Part shown: positions 40,445 to 50,209 of the stretch, piece by piece
Layout of the letters: each line of letters opens with the position of its first letter
Position numbering within the stretch: the first letter of the stretch is position 1
Assembly (NCBI RefSeq): GCF_900313065.1
Contig: NZ_OMPU01000006.1
Span: 276,200-340,199, forward strand
From: Kiloniella sp. EL199
GTDB taxonomy: Bacteria; Pseudomonadota; Alphaproteobacteria; Kiloniellales; Kiloniellaceae
Direction: 5' to 3'
Length of the DNA: 64,000 nt
The notes under the pieces: generated by a model
The model's database searches: none
The model's input: the letters and a program-made list of their open reading frames with translations, nothing else
What the model was told of the DNA's origin: nothing
Translations under genes and position numbers: made by a program

Positions 40445-41473
40445 ATGGCTGATTCTCGGTTTTTTCTTAATGCGGGCCCTTTTACCTTGCAAGAACTCTG
40501 TGATCATGTCGGTGCCAAGCTTTCAGATGATTCAAATCCTGATCTGGTTGTCAAAGATGTTGGATCTCTTGAAGATGCCAAAGGGCATGAGATCAGCTTT
40601 TTGGATAACAAAAAATATGTTTCCGCCTTGGCAAATACATCAGCTGGTGTGTGTATTCTGGAAGAGAAATTCGCAGGGAAAGCCCCTAAAGGAATTTCAC
40701 TTATTCTGACCAGTAAGCCCTATAAAGCATATGCTTTAATTGCACAAAAATTCTATCCGTCGATTTCTGCTTCATCGAGTTCGATTCATGCAACGGCTGT
40801 TATTGCGGAAACAGCAACCGTCGGTGAAAATTGTGTTCTTTCAGCTGGCGTTATTGTCGGCAATAATGTGGAAATTGGCGATGGTTGTCAGTTGGCACCC
40901 AATGTTGTCATTCATGATGGTTGCAGAGTTGGTGAAAATACCTCTATTGGGGCAAATGCAACTGTTGAATACTCTTTTATTGGTGATAATTGCGAGATCC
41001 ACTCTGGAGTTCGCATAGGCAATCGCGGATTTGGTTTTGCCATGGAACCGGATGGCTATGTAAATGTTCCACAGTTGGGGCGTGTTATCATCGGCAACAA
41101 TGTAGAAATTGGTGCCAACTCGACAATAGATAGAGGGGCCGGGCCAGATACTGTGATTGGTGATGGCACAAAAATCGATAATCTTGTACAAATTGGTCAT
41201 AACGTTCAAATTGGCAAACAATGTGTGATCGTTGCACAGTCGGGTGTTGCGGGCAGCAGTGTTCTTGAAGACTATGTTGTAATGGGTGCTCAATCCGGGA
41301 TTAATGGACATATTAAAGTCGAGACAGGTGCCCGTATTGCTGGTAAAGCCGGTGTGATGCGATCTGTAGAAGCAGGACAATCTGTTGCAGGAGCACCAGC
41401 TATGCCCATAAAAGACTTTTTCAGGCTTTGCACCATTTGGCAAAAGCAACTAAAGACGAAGAAAGGTAATTAA
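40445..41473 (+). CDS. lpxD: UDP-3-O-acylglucosamine N-acyltransferase
   Basis: Third step of lipid A synthesis, adding an N-linked hydroxyacyl chain. 342 residues. An N-terminal uridine-binding domain (about 1-105) is followed by a left-handed beta-helix of hexapeptide repeats; the catalytic-site histidine is in the LVQIGHNVQIG segment. The NRGFGFAMEPDGY segment is diagnostic of LpxD. It starts 18 bases after skp and its stop directly abuts the fabZ ATG. Confidence 0.97.
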   Translation: MADSRFFLNAGPFTLQELCDHVGAKLSDDSNPDLVVKDVGSLEDAKGHEISFLDNKKYVSALANTSAGVCILEEKFAGKAPKGISLILTSKPYKAYALIAQKFYPSISASSSSIHATAVIAETATVGENCVLSAGVIVGNNVEIGDGCQLAPNVVIHDGCRVGENTSIGANATVEYSFIGDNCEIHSGVRIGNRGFGFAMEPDGYVNVPQLGRVIIGNNVEIGANSTIDRGAGPDTVIGDGTKIDNLVQIGHNVQIGKQCVIVAQSGVAGSSVLEDYVVMGAQSGINGHIKVETGARIAGKAGVMRSVEAGQSVAGAPAMPIKDFFRLCTIWQKQLKTKKGN

Positions 41474-41944
41474 ATGAGTGAAGAAGCTGTAACAACGGGT
41501 GAGGGGCGCTCAGTAGGCATCCTTGAAATCAAGGAAATGATTCCCCATCGTTACCCTTTCCTACTCATTGATCGTGTTGATAATATTATCAAAGACGAAG
41601 GTGCTGTTGGTCTCAAAAATGTGACCATTAATGAACCATTCTTTGAAGGGCACTTTCCCCGGCAACCTGTTATGCCTGGTGTTTTGATTGTTGAAGCAAT
41701 GGCCCAAACCGCTGCAGTACTTGTTGTTGAAACACTTGATGGTGAGGCAGCAGGTAAACTGGTCTATTTTATGACGGTAGATGAAGCTCGCTTTCGTAAG
41801 CCGGTCACGCCTGGTGACCAGTTGAAAATTCATGTAACCAAAACACGTAGCCGTGGCGCAGTTTGGAAATTTGAAGGTAAGGCGATGGTTGATGGAAAAC
41901 TTGTTGCCGAAGCCAAATTTGCTGCAATGATTATGGACGACTGA
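41474..41944 (+). CDS. fabZ: 3-hydroxyacyl-ACP dehydratase FabZ
   Basis: Dehydrates 3-hydroxyacyl-ACP in fatty-acid elongation, competing with LpxA and LpxD for hydroxyacyl-ACP. 156 residues. The hot-dog fold motif [13 protein letters not shown] and the active-site pair H60 (FEGHFP) and E74 (VEAMAQ) are visible. Its position between lpxD and lpxA allows fatty-acid and lipid A synthesis to be balanced. It directly follows lpxD with no gap. Confidence 0.98.
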   Translation: MSEEAVTTGEGRSVGILEIKEMIPHRYPFLLIDRVDNIIKDEGAVGLKNVTINEPFFEGHFPRQPVMPGVLIVEAMAQTAAVLVVETLDGEAAGKLVYFMTVDEARFRKPVTPGDQLKIHVTKTRSRGAVWKFEGKAMVDGKLVAEAKFAAMIMDD

Positions 41945-41946
41945 TT

Positions 41947-42729
41947 GTGACTATTCATTCCACCGCTATTATTGAAGATGGTGCAACAGTTCATAAAACA
42001 GCTGAAATTGGGCCATATTGTATTGTTGGCTCAAACGTAAAGCTTGATGCAAATGTTGTTTTGCACAGCCATGTTGTGATTGCGGGGAATACCTCTATTG
42101 GCGAGGGAACTGTTGTTTTTCCTTTTGCTTCAATCGGGCATCAACCTCAAGATCTTAAATTCGATGGCGAAAAATCAGAATTGATTATTGGCAAGAATAA
42201 CCGTATCCGTGAACACGTAACAATTAATCCCGGAACGACTGGTGGTGGATTGGTTACCAAGGTCGGTGATAACTGTCTTTTGATGATGTCAGCTCATGTT
42301 GCGCATGACTGTATCATTGGTAACAACGTGATATTGGTGAACAATGCGACATTGGGGGGGCATGTTGCGGTTGATGATTTTGCCATCATCGGTGGACTTT
42401 CTGCTGTACATCAGTTTGTGCGCATTGGGCGCAATGCGATGATTGGTGGTATGTCTGGTGTTGAAAACGATGTTATTCCCTTTGGTATGGTTATGGGGGA
42501 ACGGGCGAGATTGAGCGGTCTCAATCTGGTTGGCATGAAACGCCATGGACTACCAAGGGAGGATATTTCCAGCCTGCAATCTGTTTTCAAGATGCTTTTT
42601 TCTGATGAAGGAACTCTTTCTGAACGCCTTGAAAGGGCAAAGAAAACCTATCCTGATAATGCAACTGCGAGAGAAGTCCTGGATTTTATTGGTACAGATT
42701 CCTCGCGTGCTATTTGTCAACCAAAATAG
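41947..42729 (+). CDS. lpxA: UDP-N-acetylglucosamine acyltransferase
   Basis: First step of lipid A synthesis, transferring hydroxyacyl from ACP to UDP-GlcNAc. 260 residues. It is a left-handed beta-helix protein with the diagnostic ASIGHQPQDLKF segment and the active-site histidine in SAHVAHDCIIGN; a helical C-terminal domain follows from about residue 190. The start is GTG two bases after fabZ, and the stop directly abuts lpxI. Confidence 0.98.
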   Translation: MTIHSTAIIEDGATVHKTAEIGPYCIVGSNVKLDANVVLHSHVVIAGNTSIGEGTVVFPFASIGHQPQDLKFDGEKSELIIGKNNRIREHVTINPGTTGGGLVTKVGDNCLLMMSAHVAHDCIIGNNVILVNNATLGGHVAVDDFAIIGGLSAVHQFVRIGRNAMIGGMSGVENDVIPFGMVMGERARLSGLNLVGMKRHGLPREDISSLQSVFKMLFSDEGTLSERLERAKKTYPDNATAREVLDFIGTDSSRAICQPK

Positions 42730-43557
42730 ATGCCTGGGAAATTAGGAATTCTGGCCGGGGGAGGGGAGCTTCCTCGGCGCCTGATTAAACTTTGCCAAGA
42801 TACCGGACAAGATTTTTATGTTATTGCCTTCAAAGGGCAAACCGATAGAAAAACAACCATCGGCGTAGATCATCTTTGGTCCAGGTTGGGGGCCGCTGGT
42901 GAAATAATTTCCAAGTTAAAAGATGAACGGGTGACAGACCTTGTTATGATAGGTCCTGTCAAAAGACCTTCCATGGCAGAACTGCGTCCTGACTGGCGTG
43001 CCTTGCAGTTTTTTGCAAAGATAGGCGCGAAGAGTCTTGGGGATGATGGCCTTTTAAAATCGGTTGTATCAGCCCTTGAAGCTGAAGGTTTTAACCTTTT
43101 GGGAGTTGACGATATTTTGCACGACCTTTTGGCTACCAAAGAAATTTACGGCAAATTTTCTCCTGATGAGCAGGCGCAAGCAGATATCAAGCGCGGTGTT
43201 GAAGTTGCGCGTATGATGGGATTGGCTGATGTTGGGCAGTCAGTTGTTGTTCAGCAGGGACTTGTTCTCGGGGTCGAAGCAATTGAGGGAACAGATGCTC
43301 TCATTGATCGTTGTGCAGCACTGAAGCGCGATGCTGCGGGTGGTGTGTTGGTTAAGTTAAAAAAACCGCAACAGGAAAGACGAGCTGATTTACCTACGAT
43401 TGGTATTGAAACGGTTAAAAGAGCCGTTAAGGCAGGATTAAGAGGCATTGCTATTGAGGCCGGCGGTGCATTGGTTGTTGACCGGGGGGCTGTCGTTGAA
43501 CTTGCTAATGAAGCAGAGTTTTTTCTCATCGGTATTGAACCCACAGATTATGACTGA
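42730..43557 (+). CDS. lpxI: UDP-2,3-diacylglucosamine pyrophosphatase LpxI
   Basis: Cleaves UDP-2,3-diacylglucosamine to lipid X, the step done by LpxH in enteric bacteria. 275 residues, the former DUF1009 family. The N-terminal KLGILAGGGELPRRL and the C-terminal RGIAIEAGGALVVDR segments match the family as I know it from Caulobacter. Its place between lpxA and lpxB supports the call. It starts at the base after the lpxA stop and overlaps lpxB by eight bases. Confidence 0.95.
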   Translation: MPGKLGILAGGGELPRRLIKLCQDTGQDFYVIAFKGQTDRKTTIGVDHLWSRLGAAGEIISKLKDERVTDLVMIGPVKRPSMAELRPDWRALQFFAKIGAKSLGDDGLLKSVVSALEAEGFNLLGVDDILHDLLATKEIYGKFSPDEQAQADIKRGVEVARMMGLADVGQSVVVQQGLVLGVEAIEGTDALIDRCAALKRDAAGGVLVKLKKPQQERRADLPTIGIETVKRAVKAGLRGIAIEAGGALVVDRGAVVELANEAEFFLIGIEPTDYD

Positions 43558-44728
43558 AACCAGAGGCGTTCCCTTAATCTACCTCATTGCCGGAGAACCT
43601 TCGGGCGATCAATTGGGGGCACGTCTTATGACTGCCCTGAAAGAAGAGACTGGGGGGAACGTAAGGTTTGCAGGTGTTGGCGGGGAACGCATGTCCGTTG
43701 AGGGACTGGAAAGCCTTTTTCCAATTTCCGAGATATCTGTGATGGGGTTGGCAGAAGTGCTGCCACATATTCCTAATATCCTTCGACGTATTAAACAAAC
43801 AAAAGAGCATGTTCTTAAAATAGAACCATCTGCGCTTGTCACAATTGATGCGCCGGGCTTTAGTTTAAAAGTAAGCAAAGGTCTTAAAGGGCAGTCTATT
43901 CCTCTTATCCACTATGTTGCGCCGTCTGTGTGGGCGTGGAAACCAAAGAGAGCAGAGAAGATTTCGAGGTATCTGGATCATTTGCTGACACTTCTTCCTT
44001 TTGAACCTCCATATTTTGAGAAGCATGGGTTAGCGACAACATTTGTTGGTCACCCTGTTCTCGAGGGAGAATCGTTGGCGGGAATTAGCAGAGATCAAAT
44101 ATGCTCAGAGATTTCCTTTGATCCATCAGCGCCAACTCTAACTGTATTACCTGGTAGCCGCCGAGGAGAAGTTTCAAGACTTGGACCTGTCTTTAGAGAC
44201 ACTGTTGCTGAATTGGTTAAGGTGCTGCCAGATTTACAATGCGTAATCCCCACGGTAAAAAATGTTCGCCCAGCCATTGATGAGTTGACAGAGAACTGGC
44301 CAACACCGGTTCGTGTTATTGAAGGTGTTGCTGGCAAACACAAAGCATTTAAATGTTCAGATGTTGCCTTAGCTGCTTCAGGTACCGTTGCTTTGGAATT
44401 GGCGGTTGATCACGTGCCAACTGTTGTGGCCTATAAAGTTGCTCCAGTAACGGCTTTTTTGGCCAAGTTTTTTTTGAAGATAAAATATGCAAGTCTTGCA
44501 AATATCCTGTTGGATCGAGAAGTGCAACCAGAATTGATACAGGAAAAGTGTAACGTTCCTAATTTGGTTGAGCGCCTCTCATCTCTCTTTCATGACAAAG
44601 GGAAAAGAGAGGAACAAATTGCTGGCTACATACAATCGGTTGCTATGTTAAAAGCCGGAAATGACATGCCGAGTACTAAAGCAGCCAAGACAATTTTATC
44701 AGTTATAGCGAATAATAGCGAAAGCTAA
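43550..44728 (+). CDS. lpxB: Lipid-A-disaccharide synthase
   Basis: Glycosyltransferase (family GT19) that joins lipid X and UDP-diacylglucosamine. About 392 residues. Signatures are the N-terminal IAGEPSGDQLGARL, the YVAPSVWAWKPKRA segment and LPGSRRGEVSRLGP. I chose ATG 43550, which overlaps the lpxI stop by eight bases, because it gives the expected start just before the IAGEPSGD motif. It ends the envelope supercluster. Confidence 0.97.
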   Translation: MTETRGVPLIYLIAGEPSGDQLGARLMTALKEETGGNVRFAGVGGERMSVEGLESLFPISEISVMGLAEVLPHIPNILRRIKQTKEHVLKIEPSALVTIDAPGFSLKVSKGLKGQSIPLIHYVAPSVWAWKPKRAEKISRYLDHLLTLLPFEPPYFEKHGLATTFVGHPVLEGESLAGISRDQICSEISFDPSAPTLTVLPGSRRGEVSRLGPVFRDTVAELVKVLPDLQCVIPTVKNVRPAIDELTENWPTPVRVIEGVAGKHKAFKCSDVALAASGTVALELAVDHVPTVVAYKVAPVTAFLAKFFLKIKYASLANILLDREVQPELIQEKCNVPNLVERLSSLFHDKGKREEQIAGYIQSVAMLKAGNDMPSTKAAKTILSVIANNSES

Positions 44729-44772
44729 TCATTAGTTTTTTATGTTCATAGTCTTTATTTTGAGGAAGCAAA

Positions 44773-45177
44773 ATGTCAGATAATGCGTCTTTTCGTTTCT
44801 TGCACACGATGATCAGAGTTATGGATCTTGAAAAATCCATTGATTTTTATACGCGTCATCTCGGTATGAAGCTTCTTCGGAAAAATGATTATCCATCTGG
44901 AAAGTTTACCCTCGTATTTTTGGGGTATGGCGATGAAAACAGTAATACTGTTATTGAACTTACGCATAATTGGGGGCAAGCGGATGCTTATGAACTCGGG
45001 AACGGGTTTGGGCATTTGGCTCTTGGCGTACCGGATATCTATAAAACTTGTGAATTACTTGAAAAAGAAGGTGTGAGTATTCCTCGCAAGCCTGGCCCAA
45101 TGGCACATGGCACTACCGTAATTGCCTTTATTGAGGATCCTGATGGATATAAAATCGAACTTATTGAAAAGAAGTGA
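44773..45177 (+). CDS. gloA: Lactoylglutathione lyase (glyoxalase I)
   Basis: Converts the methylglyoxal-glutathione adduct to S-lactoylglutathione. 134 residues, a glyoxalase-fold protein. All four metal ligands of the bacterial Ni-type enzyme line up: H11, E62, H81 and E129. The segment YTRHLGMKLLRK and the ending GYKIELIEKK are typical. The start has GAGGAAG about seven bases before it. It stands alone after lpxB and is the first gene of the accessory part. Confidence 0.95.
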   Translation: MSDNASFRFLHTMIRVMDLEKSIDFYTRHLGMKLLRKNDYPSGKFTLVFLGYGDENSNTVIELTHNWGQADAYELGNGFGHLALGVPDIYKTCELLEKEGVSIPRKPGPMAHGTTVIAFIEDPDGYKIELIEKK

Positions 45178-45234
45178 TTCTGGCGATAATTTTTTAATAC
45201 GCCTTCCTGCAAACTCTTGATGATTTATTGATGC

Positions 45235-46242
45235 ATGCCTTTGAAATGTTTTAAATATATAAGATCGACTATATTGGCATTGAGTGGATTTTTTAACTTT
45301 ATTGGGGATGCTAGTGCAGGTGATGTCCGGGATAATGTTGAGGATCGAGGTTATCTTCGGTGTGGTGTTATCCAAACTGCTTTTTTAAACAAATCACCAA
45401 TCAAAGAGATGGGCGAGGATTTATGTCGAGGCCTTGGGTTAGCATTGTTTCCTGATCCGAAGGCAGTTAAACTTGTTTCTCTGACAGAGCAGGAAGCCGG
45501 TCAGGCACTGGCAGAAAATCGTGTTGATATCATTGCGCTAGCTAATCAAAAACGGCTATCACATCAGCTGAATCATGTAAATACAACCTCCCTTTTTGTG
45601 AATAATCTCGATATCTCTATTTTGTTCAAAGGCTATAAAGTCCGGGATTTGGGTGGTAAGAAAATTTGCTCGCTTGATTGGGTGGATAAAACAAGTCTGG
45701 CAATATTCGGGCAAAAGCATCAGATCAGTTTTGGTGTCTTGAGTTATCGGACCGAACAAGAGCTTTTGAATGCTGTGAAAAGCCATGGGTGCAGGGCAGT
45801 GGCCTTACCCAGAGTGGAGCAGGCAATTTTTCTGAAACAGGTGTCTGGTATTTTCCCTGTGCCATTAATTTTAAGTTCGTCATCTGCAGATAATAACCTC
45901 GGAATGCTAGTCTCTTCTGAGGATGAAGAATGGAAGAATATTGTTGGACTTTATAGTCATGCTTTATTGGAAAGTGAGAGTAGAGAGATTTCTTCTCAAA
46001 ACGTTGATTATATTGCTTCGTCGACAGCAAATCCTGAGATTCAGAAATTACTGGGCGTCAAAGGCTCAATTGGGCAAAATTTTGGACTTGATAACAATTG
46101 GTTTTATCGAGTGTTACAAAGCTACGGCAACTATCAAGAAATTTATAATCGTCACTTTAACAACAATGAAATTGTGCTGAAAAGAGGATCAAATCAATCG
46201 ACGGCAAAAGGTGGGGCTTTGGTCGTTAATGAGTTGCGTTAG
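45235..46242 (+). CDS. Orphan AapJ-like amino-acid-binding periplasmic protein
   Basis: A 335-residue protein with a likely N-terminal signal peptide (ending near GDASAGD). It resembles the general L-amino-acid-binding protein AapJ/BztA: RGYLRCGVIQTAF near the N-terminus, RCG being the usual pattern there, and a C-terminal region NFGLDNNWFYRVLQSYGNYQEIYNRH and KGG near the end that follow the AapJ pattern. The middle is divergent. No permease or ATPase genes are nearby, so it may be a sensor or adaptor rather than a transporter part. No clear ribosome site precedes the ATG. Confidence 0.72.
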   Translation: MPLKCFKYIRSTILALSGFFNFIGDASAGDVRDNVEDRGYLRCGVIQTAFLNKSPIKEMGEDLCRGLGLALFPDPKAVKLVSLTEQEAGQALAENRVDIIALANQKRLSHQLNHVNTTSLFVNNLDISILFKGYKVRDLGGKKICSLDWVDKTSLAIFGQKHQISFGVLSYRTEQELLNAVKSHGCRAVALPRVEQAIFLKQVSGIFPVPLILSSSSADNNLGMLVSSEDEEWKNIVGLYSHALLESESREISSQNVDYIASSTANPEIQKLLGVKGSIGQNFGLDNNWFYRVLQSYGNYQEIYNRHFNNNEIVLKRGSNQSTAKGGALVVNELR

Positions 46243-46263
46243 GAATGCTTTTGACATTCTATT

Positions 46264-46803
46264 CTATGGGGCGTTATGTCCTGGATCGTCGATCGTTTTT
46301 ACGTTTCTGTCATATATATTAAATCCGCATTTTTGATATATGCCCAGTGCTTTTGGATGATCAAGGCTACAGGTGTTAACCGTTAAGCGTGTTGGTTCGT
46401 AAGACCATGCAATATCTATAATGGCTGACAGAAGATAGGGACCTAATTTTTGCCCGATAAAATCCGGTATTAATCCCATGTAAGCAAGGTCAATTTCATT
46501 CGGTTTACGGCGATCAAGCTCTGCATATCCGGCAGGAACACCATCGTAATAGAGTACGTAGATTTCTACATTATCATCCTGAATTATCAGGGATAATTCA
46601 TCGTCAGACAATACACGCCTTTCCCACCACAACCAGGGTTCACCGATTGTATTATAGATGTACCGATAGAAAGATACGGTTGGTTTATAAGCACGAATGA
46701 GTGATGTTTTCTTTCCTCTTGGAGAGTGCAAAAGTAAATTGCTCGGCCTCTCTTCCATTTCGAGATAAGAAATCGTTACCTCAATTTGTGGAACTGTTGT
46801 CAT
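46264..46803 (-). CDS. GNAT family N-acetyltransferase
   Basis: A 179-residue member of the GCN5-related acetyltransferases; the substrate cannot be told from sequence. The acetyl-CoA-binding motif A is visible as IDLAYMGLIPDFIGQKLGPYL, shortened here to its core GQKLGPYL, followed by a helix and the motif B segment HPKALGIYQKCGF. The N-terminal half, with several aromatic residues (WLWWERR), is the variable substrate region. It converges with the binding-protein gene on the plus strand and lies downstream of the MATE gene on the same strand. Confidence 0.82.
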   Translation of the reverse strand: MTTVPQIEVTISYLEMEERPSNLLLHSPRGKKTSLIRAYKPTVSFYRYIYNTIGEPWLWWERRVLSDDELSLIIQDDNVEIYVLYYDGVPAGYAELDRRKPNEIDLAYMGLIPDFIGQKLGPYLLSAIIDIAWSYEPTRLTVNTCSLDHPKALGIYQKCGFNIYDRNVKTIDDPGHNAP

Positions 46804-46872
46804 CTACTCAATCTTTCTCGTGTACAATACTTAATCATATTAATTAGTTATATCTAACTTGATTTCTGGAAG

Positions 46873-48378
46873 CTATCTATTCTTCTTCTCATCACGTTGG
46901 TCTGCGTTCCATCTTTCTTCCATAAATCTTTGCCACCCGAATTGAGGTAAAATTGCAGGCAACCATGCCCCGAAATAGCGTGTCCTGTCATCCCGTTTCT
47001 CTGTGAGTTTGATAGGGTTACTTACTATTTTGTAGGCAACGATAATAGTGATAATGCCAAAAAGAATGGAACCAAAAGCCTGACCCGCTATTATACCTTT
47101 TGCCCCCGCCAATTCACCACCAAACCAGATGAACGGAATTGTGCCAACTGTCGCTTTTGCCCAGTTGGCAAAGGTTGACCAGGTTGCCTTGTTCATATTG
47201 TTAAAAGCAGCATTGGCTATGAATTGTGCGCCGCTAAAGATAAAACTCCAAGAGGTGAAAACACAAAAGAATACCACCAGATCCGCACTTAGGCCCGAGG
47301 CATTAAAGATCTTTGCAATGGTGTCTGCAAAGATTGTCATGATGAGTGATGTGGCACAAACGACGACAAAAATGACAAGAAGTGAACTATTGAGAGCTGA
47401 TTTAACTCGTGTCGTTTGTGCTGCCCCAATGTTTTGGCCAACAATGGGGCCAATCGCTGCTGACAATGCAAATACAGCTGCAAAAGCAAAGGGAGTGATC
47501 CGTCCAATAATTGCCAAGCCGGCAACCGCATCCGCGCCAAAGCCGGCAACAGATGTTGTAACATAAGAATTGGCAAAGGGCGTTGCCAAGCTTGTCAGGG
47601 CTGCAGGGATGGCGATTTTTGAAATTGAAGTGATATCACCGCTTAATCCACCCTGAAACTTGAACACAGATAGACCAAGCTGACGCGCCAATACCCATGC
47701 GGCGACAATTGCCATCGTCAGGCGAGCAACCAAGGTTGCATAGGCCGCACCTTCTATATGAAAATCCAGAGTAAAAATAAAAAGCGGGTCAAGTACGATA
47801 TTTACAACACCTGCTAACACGGTTGAAATCATGGAGGCTTTGGCTGCCCCAACTGCCCGTAAAACAGCTCCCATAGACATACCAATGGAAATGATGGGCA
47901 ACGAGATCACGGTGATCTTCATGTATTTTACCGCGAATTCCAGTGTTTTCCCTTCGGCACCAACTAGGAACAAAAGCTGTTCGGTGTAAAGATAAACCGG
48001 AATTGCAATAATGGACATCATAACGAATGAGGTCAGGAGGCCATTAAAGATGACCCTCTTGGCTTGATCACCTTGGCCTGCGCCGATAACTTTGGCGACA
48101 ACGGCCGCTAACCCAATTGATAGTCCTATACTGATAGAGAAGATGAAAAAGGTTATCGCGCCGGAAAAGCCTATTGCAGCTGCGAGAGATTCTTCACCCA
48201 GCAAGCTGATAAAATACATATCAACCAATTCGACAAAAAAGATCGACATCAGACCAACAGAGGTTGTTGCTGTCATATTGATTACATGTCGAAGGATGCT
48301 TCCTGTTACAAAGCGGGCATTTATCGTTTCTTCTTGTTGCTCTGAACTGGTTTGTTTTTTTGTGGAATCTGGTTTCAT
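46873..48378 (-). CDS. MATE family efflux transporter
   Basis: Multidrug and toxin extrusion protein, 501 residues with about twelve helices in two homologous halves; exchanges a cationic drug or metabolite for Na+ or H+. The start of the first half (MTATTSVGLMSIFFVELVDMYF) and the second (SLATPFANSYVTTSVAGFG) show the family repeat, and GQNIGAAQ is a typical cytoplasmic loop. The substrate is not evident. An N-terminal 25-residue glutamine- and lysine-rich extension is unusual but short. Given the nqr operon, Na+ coupling is plausible. Confidence 0.9.
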   Translation of the reverse strand: MKPDSTKKQTSSEQQEETINARFVTGSILRHVINMTATTSVGLMSIFFVELVDMYFISLLGEESLAAAIGFSGAITFFIFSISIGLSIGLAAVVAKVIGAGQGDQAKRVIFNGLLTSFVMMSIIAIPVYLYTEQLLFLVGAEGKTLEFAVKYMKITVISLPIISIGMSMGAVLRAVGAAKASMISTVLAGVVNIVLDPLFIFTLDFHIEGAAYATLVARLTMAIVAAWVLARQLGLSVFKFQGGLSGDITSISKIAIPAALTSLATPFANSYVTTSVAGFGADAVAGLAIIGRITPFAFAAVFALSAAIGPIVGQNIGAAQTTRVKSALNSSLLVIFVVVCATSLIMTIFADTIAKIFNASGLSADLVVFFCVFTSWSFIFSGAQFIANAAFNNMNKATWSTFANWAKATVGTIPFIWFGGELAGAKGIIAGQAFGSILFGIITIIVAYKIVSNPIKLTEKRDDRTRYFGAWLPAILPQFGWQRFMEERWNADQRDEKKNR

Positions 48379-48498
48379 TTCATAATTTTATTTTGATGCC
48401 AAGCATAATTGGCGAATTTTGCAACGCCCAATGTTAGAAAGATCCAATAATCAAGGTGTCTCAGATATAGACGGTAAGTATTTCAAAAATAAGGATAC

Positions 48499-49347
48499 TT
48501 ATCCGGTTGCAACAGGCGTATCACCCTCTAATCCCCACTCGGACCAGGATCCATCATAAAGTGATGTTTTTTTGTGTCCTGTAAGCTCCAGGCCGAGGCT
48601 CAATACAGCAGCCGTAACCCCGGAACCACAAGAAGTGACGACAGGTTTGTTGTAATCAATTCCGGCTTTTTCAAAGGCATTCTTAAGTTCATGAAGTTCT
48701 TTTAAAGTGCCATCTTCTTTAAAGAGATTTGTGAAGGGAAGACTATATGAATCAGGTATATGGCCTGAACGAATACCTGCACGCGGTTCGGGTACTTCGC
48801 CTTTAAATCGTCCGCTTGCCCGTGCATCAAGAACTTGTTCTTTACCGATTTCAATATTGCGAAGAAGTTGTTCCTTATCGCGAATGAGAAAACTGTTGAA
48901 GCGTGGTGTAAAGTGTCGTTCACCGGGGTGAACCGTGTTGTCATCAACCGGACGATGCTCTGATAGCCATTTTGGAAGGCCCCCATCCAGAACAGCAATA
49001 TCTTTGTGTCCAAATAGCCGAAACATCCACCAGACACGTGCGGCTGAAAACAAACCTCGCTGATCGTACACAACTATTCTGTTGCCATCACCCAGACCTA
49101 GTTTCCTTACCTTTGATGCGAATTTAATATCACTGGGAATCATATGGGGAAGAGGATTGTCAGTATCTGAAATATCATCAATGTCAAAGAATACCGCGTT
49201 TTTAATGTGTGCTTCTTCGTATAAAGTGCGTGCATCTTTATTTTCATTGGGTAGGTAATAAGTGCCATCAACTACTCTGACATCCGGGGCATCAAGGTGA
49301 TCAGCAAGCCATTCAGTTGATACGATGGAATTAAAATTTTCAGACAA
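48499..49347 (-). CDS. sseA: 3-mercaptopyruvate sulfurtransferase
   Basis: Two-domain rhodanese-type enzyme that transfers sulfur from 3-mercaptopyruvate to thiol acceptors. About 282 residues. The active loop in the C-terminal domain is CGSGVTA, the mercaptopyruvate type rather than the rhodanese CRKGVT type; the cysteine is about residue 240. I put the start at TTG 49347, which has GGGGGA seven bases upstream; TTG 49362 is an alternative. It heads toward a minus-strand group with alaX, cysK and a NUDIX gene. Confidence 0.93.
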   Translation of the reverse strand: MSENFNSIVSTEWLADHLDAPDVRVVDGTYYLPNENKDARTLYEEAHIKNAVFFDIDDISDTDNPLPHMIPSDIKFASKVRKLGLGDGNRIVVYDQRGLFSAARVWWMFRLFGHKDIAVLDGGLPKWLSEHRPVDDNTVHPGERHFTPRFNSFLIRDKEQLLRNIEIGKEQVLDARASGRFKGEVPEPRAGIRSGHIPDSYSLPFTNLFKEDGTLKELHELKNAFEKAGIDYNKPVVTSCGSGVTAAVLSLGLELTGHKKTSLYDGSWSEWGLEGDTPVATG

Positions 49348-49380
49348 CTTAGTATCCCCCAAGATAATATTTTCTCTGTA

Positions 49381-50091
49381 TTATGATGCAAATGTCAGGT
49401 TGATACGACGATTTTGTTTGCCTTTGTTTTCAACCTTGCCAATTTTGATTGGGCCAATTTCACCCGTTGATTTTACATGCGTTCCGCCACAGGGTTGCAG
49501 ATCAACGTCATCACCAATTTTCACCAGACGTATTTTCCCTGATCCACGCGGTGGTTTTACCGACATTGTACGTACCATAGACGGATTGTTATCCAGCTCT
49601 TCGTCTGAAATCCAGTTCTGCGTTATCGGGTAATTTTCTGCGATCAGCTGATTAATTTTTCCTTCAAGGGTGGCTTTATCAATTGCAGTATCGGGGAGAT
49701 TAAAGTCCAAACGCCCTTTTACATCGCTGATTTGTCCGCCAGTCACGTCACCCACAACAGAGGCGCACAGCAGGTGTAAACAAGAATGTATTTTCATGTG
49801 TGCGTATCGGCGATCCCAATCCAGAAAGATGGTTACTCTATCTCCTGCCTGTGGAGCAACAGCACCTTCTTCAAGGTGAAGGACAACATCTTCGTGATTT
49901 TCTCCTTTTCTGGCCTCAATCACTTTGCTTTTTGTGCCATCAGACAGTTCTAACCACCCACTGTCCCCAGGCTGTCCACCGCCTGTTGGATAAAACAATG
50001 TTTGATCCAAACGAACTTGACCATTTTCAGAATAGGTTACAGTTGCTTCACACGATTTTTGATACGCGTCTTTGTAAAAGAGCAAGTCCAT
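49381..50091 (-). CDS. alaX: Alanyl-tRNA editing protein AlaX
   Basis: Free-standing editing domain that hydrolyses Ser-tRNA-Ala (and in some forms Gly-tRNA-Ala) to stop mistranslation. 236 residues, the medium AlaX-M class with an N-terminal beta-barrel (FYPTGGGQPGDSGWL, typical of the AlaRS glycine-rich region). The zinc/active-site motifs are H102-x3-H106 and C201-GGT-H205. It sits between sseA and cysK; editing of serine-charged tRNA beside cysteine and serine metabolism genes is suggestive but the link is inferred. Confidence 0.94.
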   Translation of the reverse strand: MDLLFYKDAYQKSCEATVTYSENGQVRLDQTLFYPTGGGQPGDSGWLELSDGTKSKVIEARKGENHEDVVLHLEEGAVAPQAGDRVTIFLDWDRRYAHMKIHSCLHLLCASVVGDVTGGQISDVKGRLDFNLPDTAIDKATLEGKINQLIAENYPITQNWISDEELDNNPSMVRTMSVKPPRGSGKIRLVKIGDDVDLQPCGGTHVKSTGEIGPIKIGKVENKGKQNRRINLTFAS

Positions 50092-50209
50092 GGGGGTACC
50101 TCAAAGGAGTTTGGCAGATTTTGTTATTTATTTCTCATGAAGTTATCATGAGCTTATATGAAGGTGTAGCTTTAAGGCGCTATTTTTGGGAAAATATTGT
50201 CCTGATACA

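Noticed and set aside
46264..49347. GNAT plus MATE plus sulfurtransferase as a resistance or natural-product island
   Set aside because: There is no biosynthetic gene, regulator or mobility gene nearby, and the gene families are common singletons.
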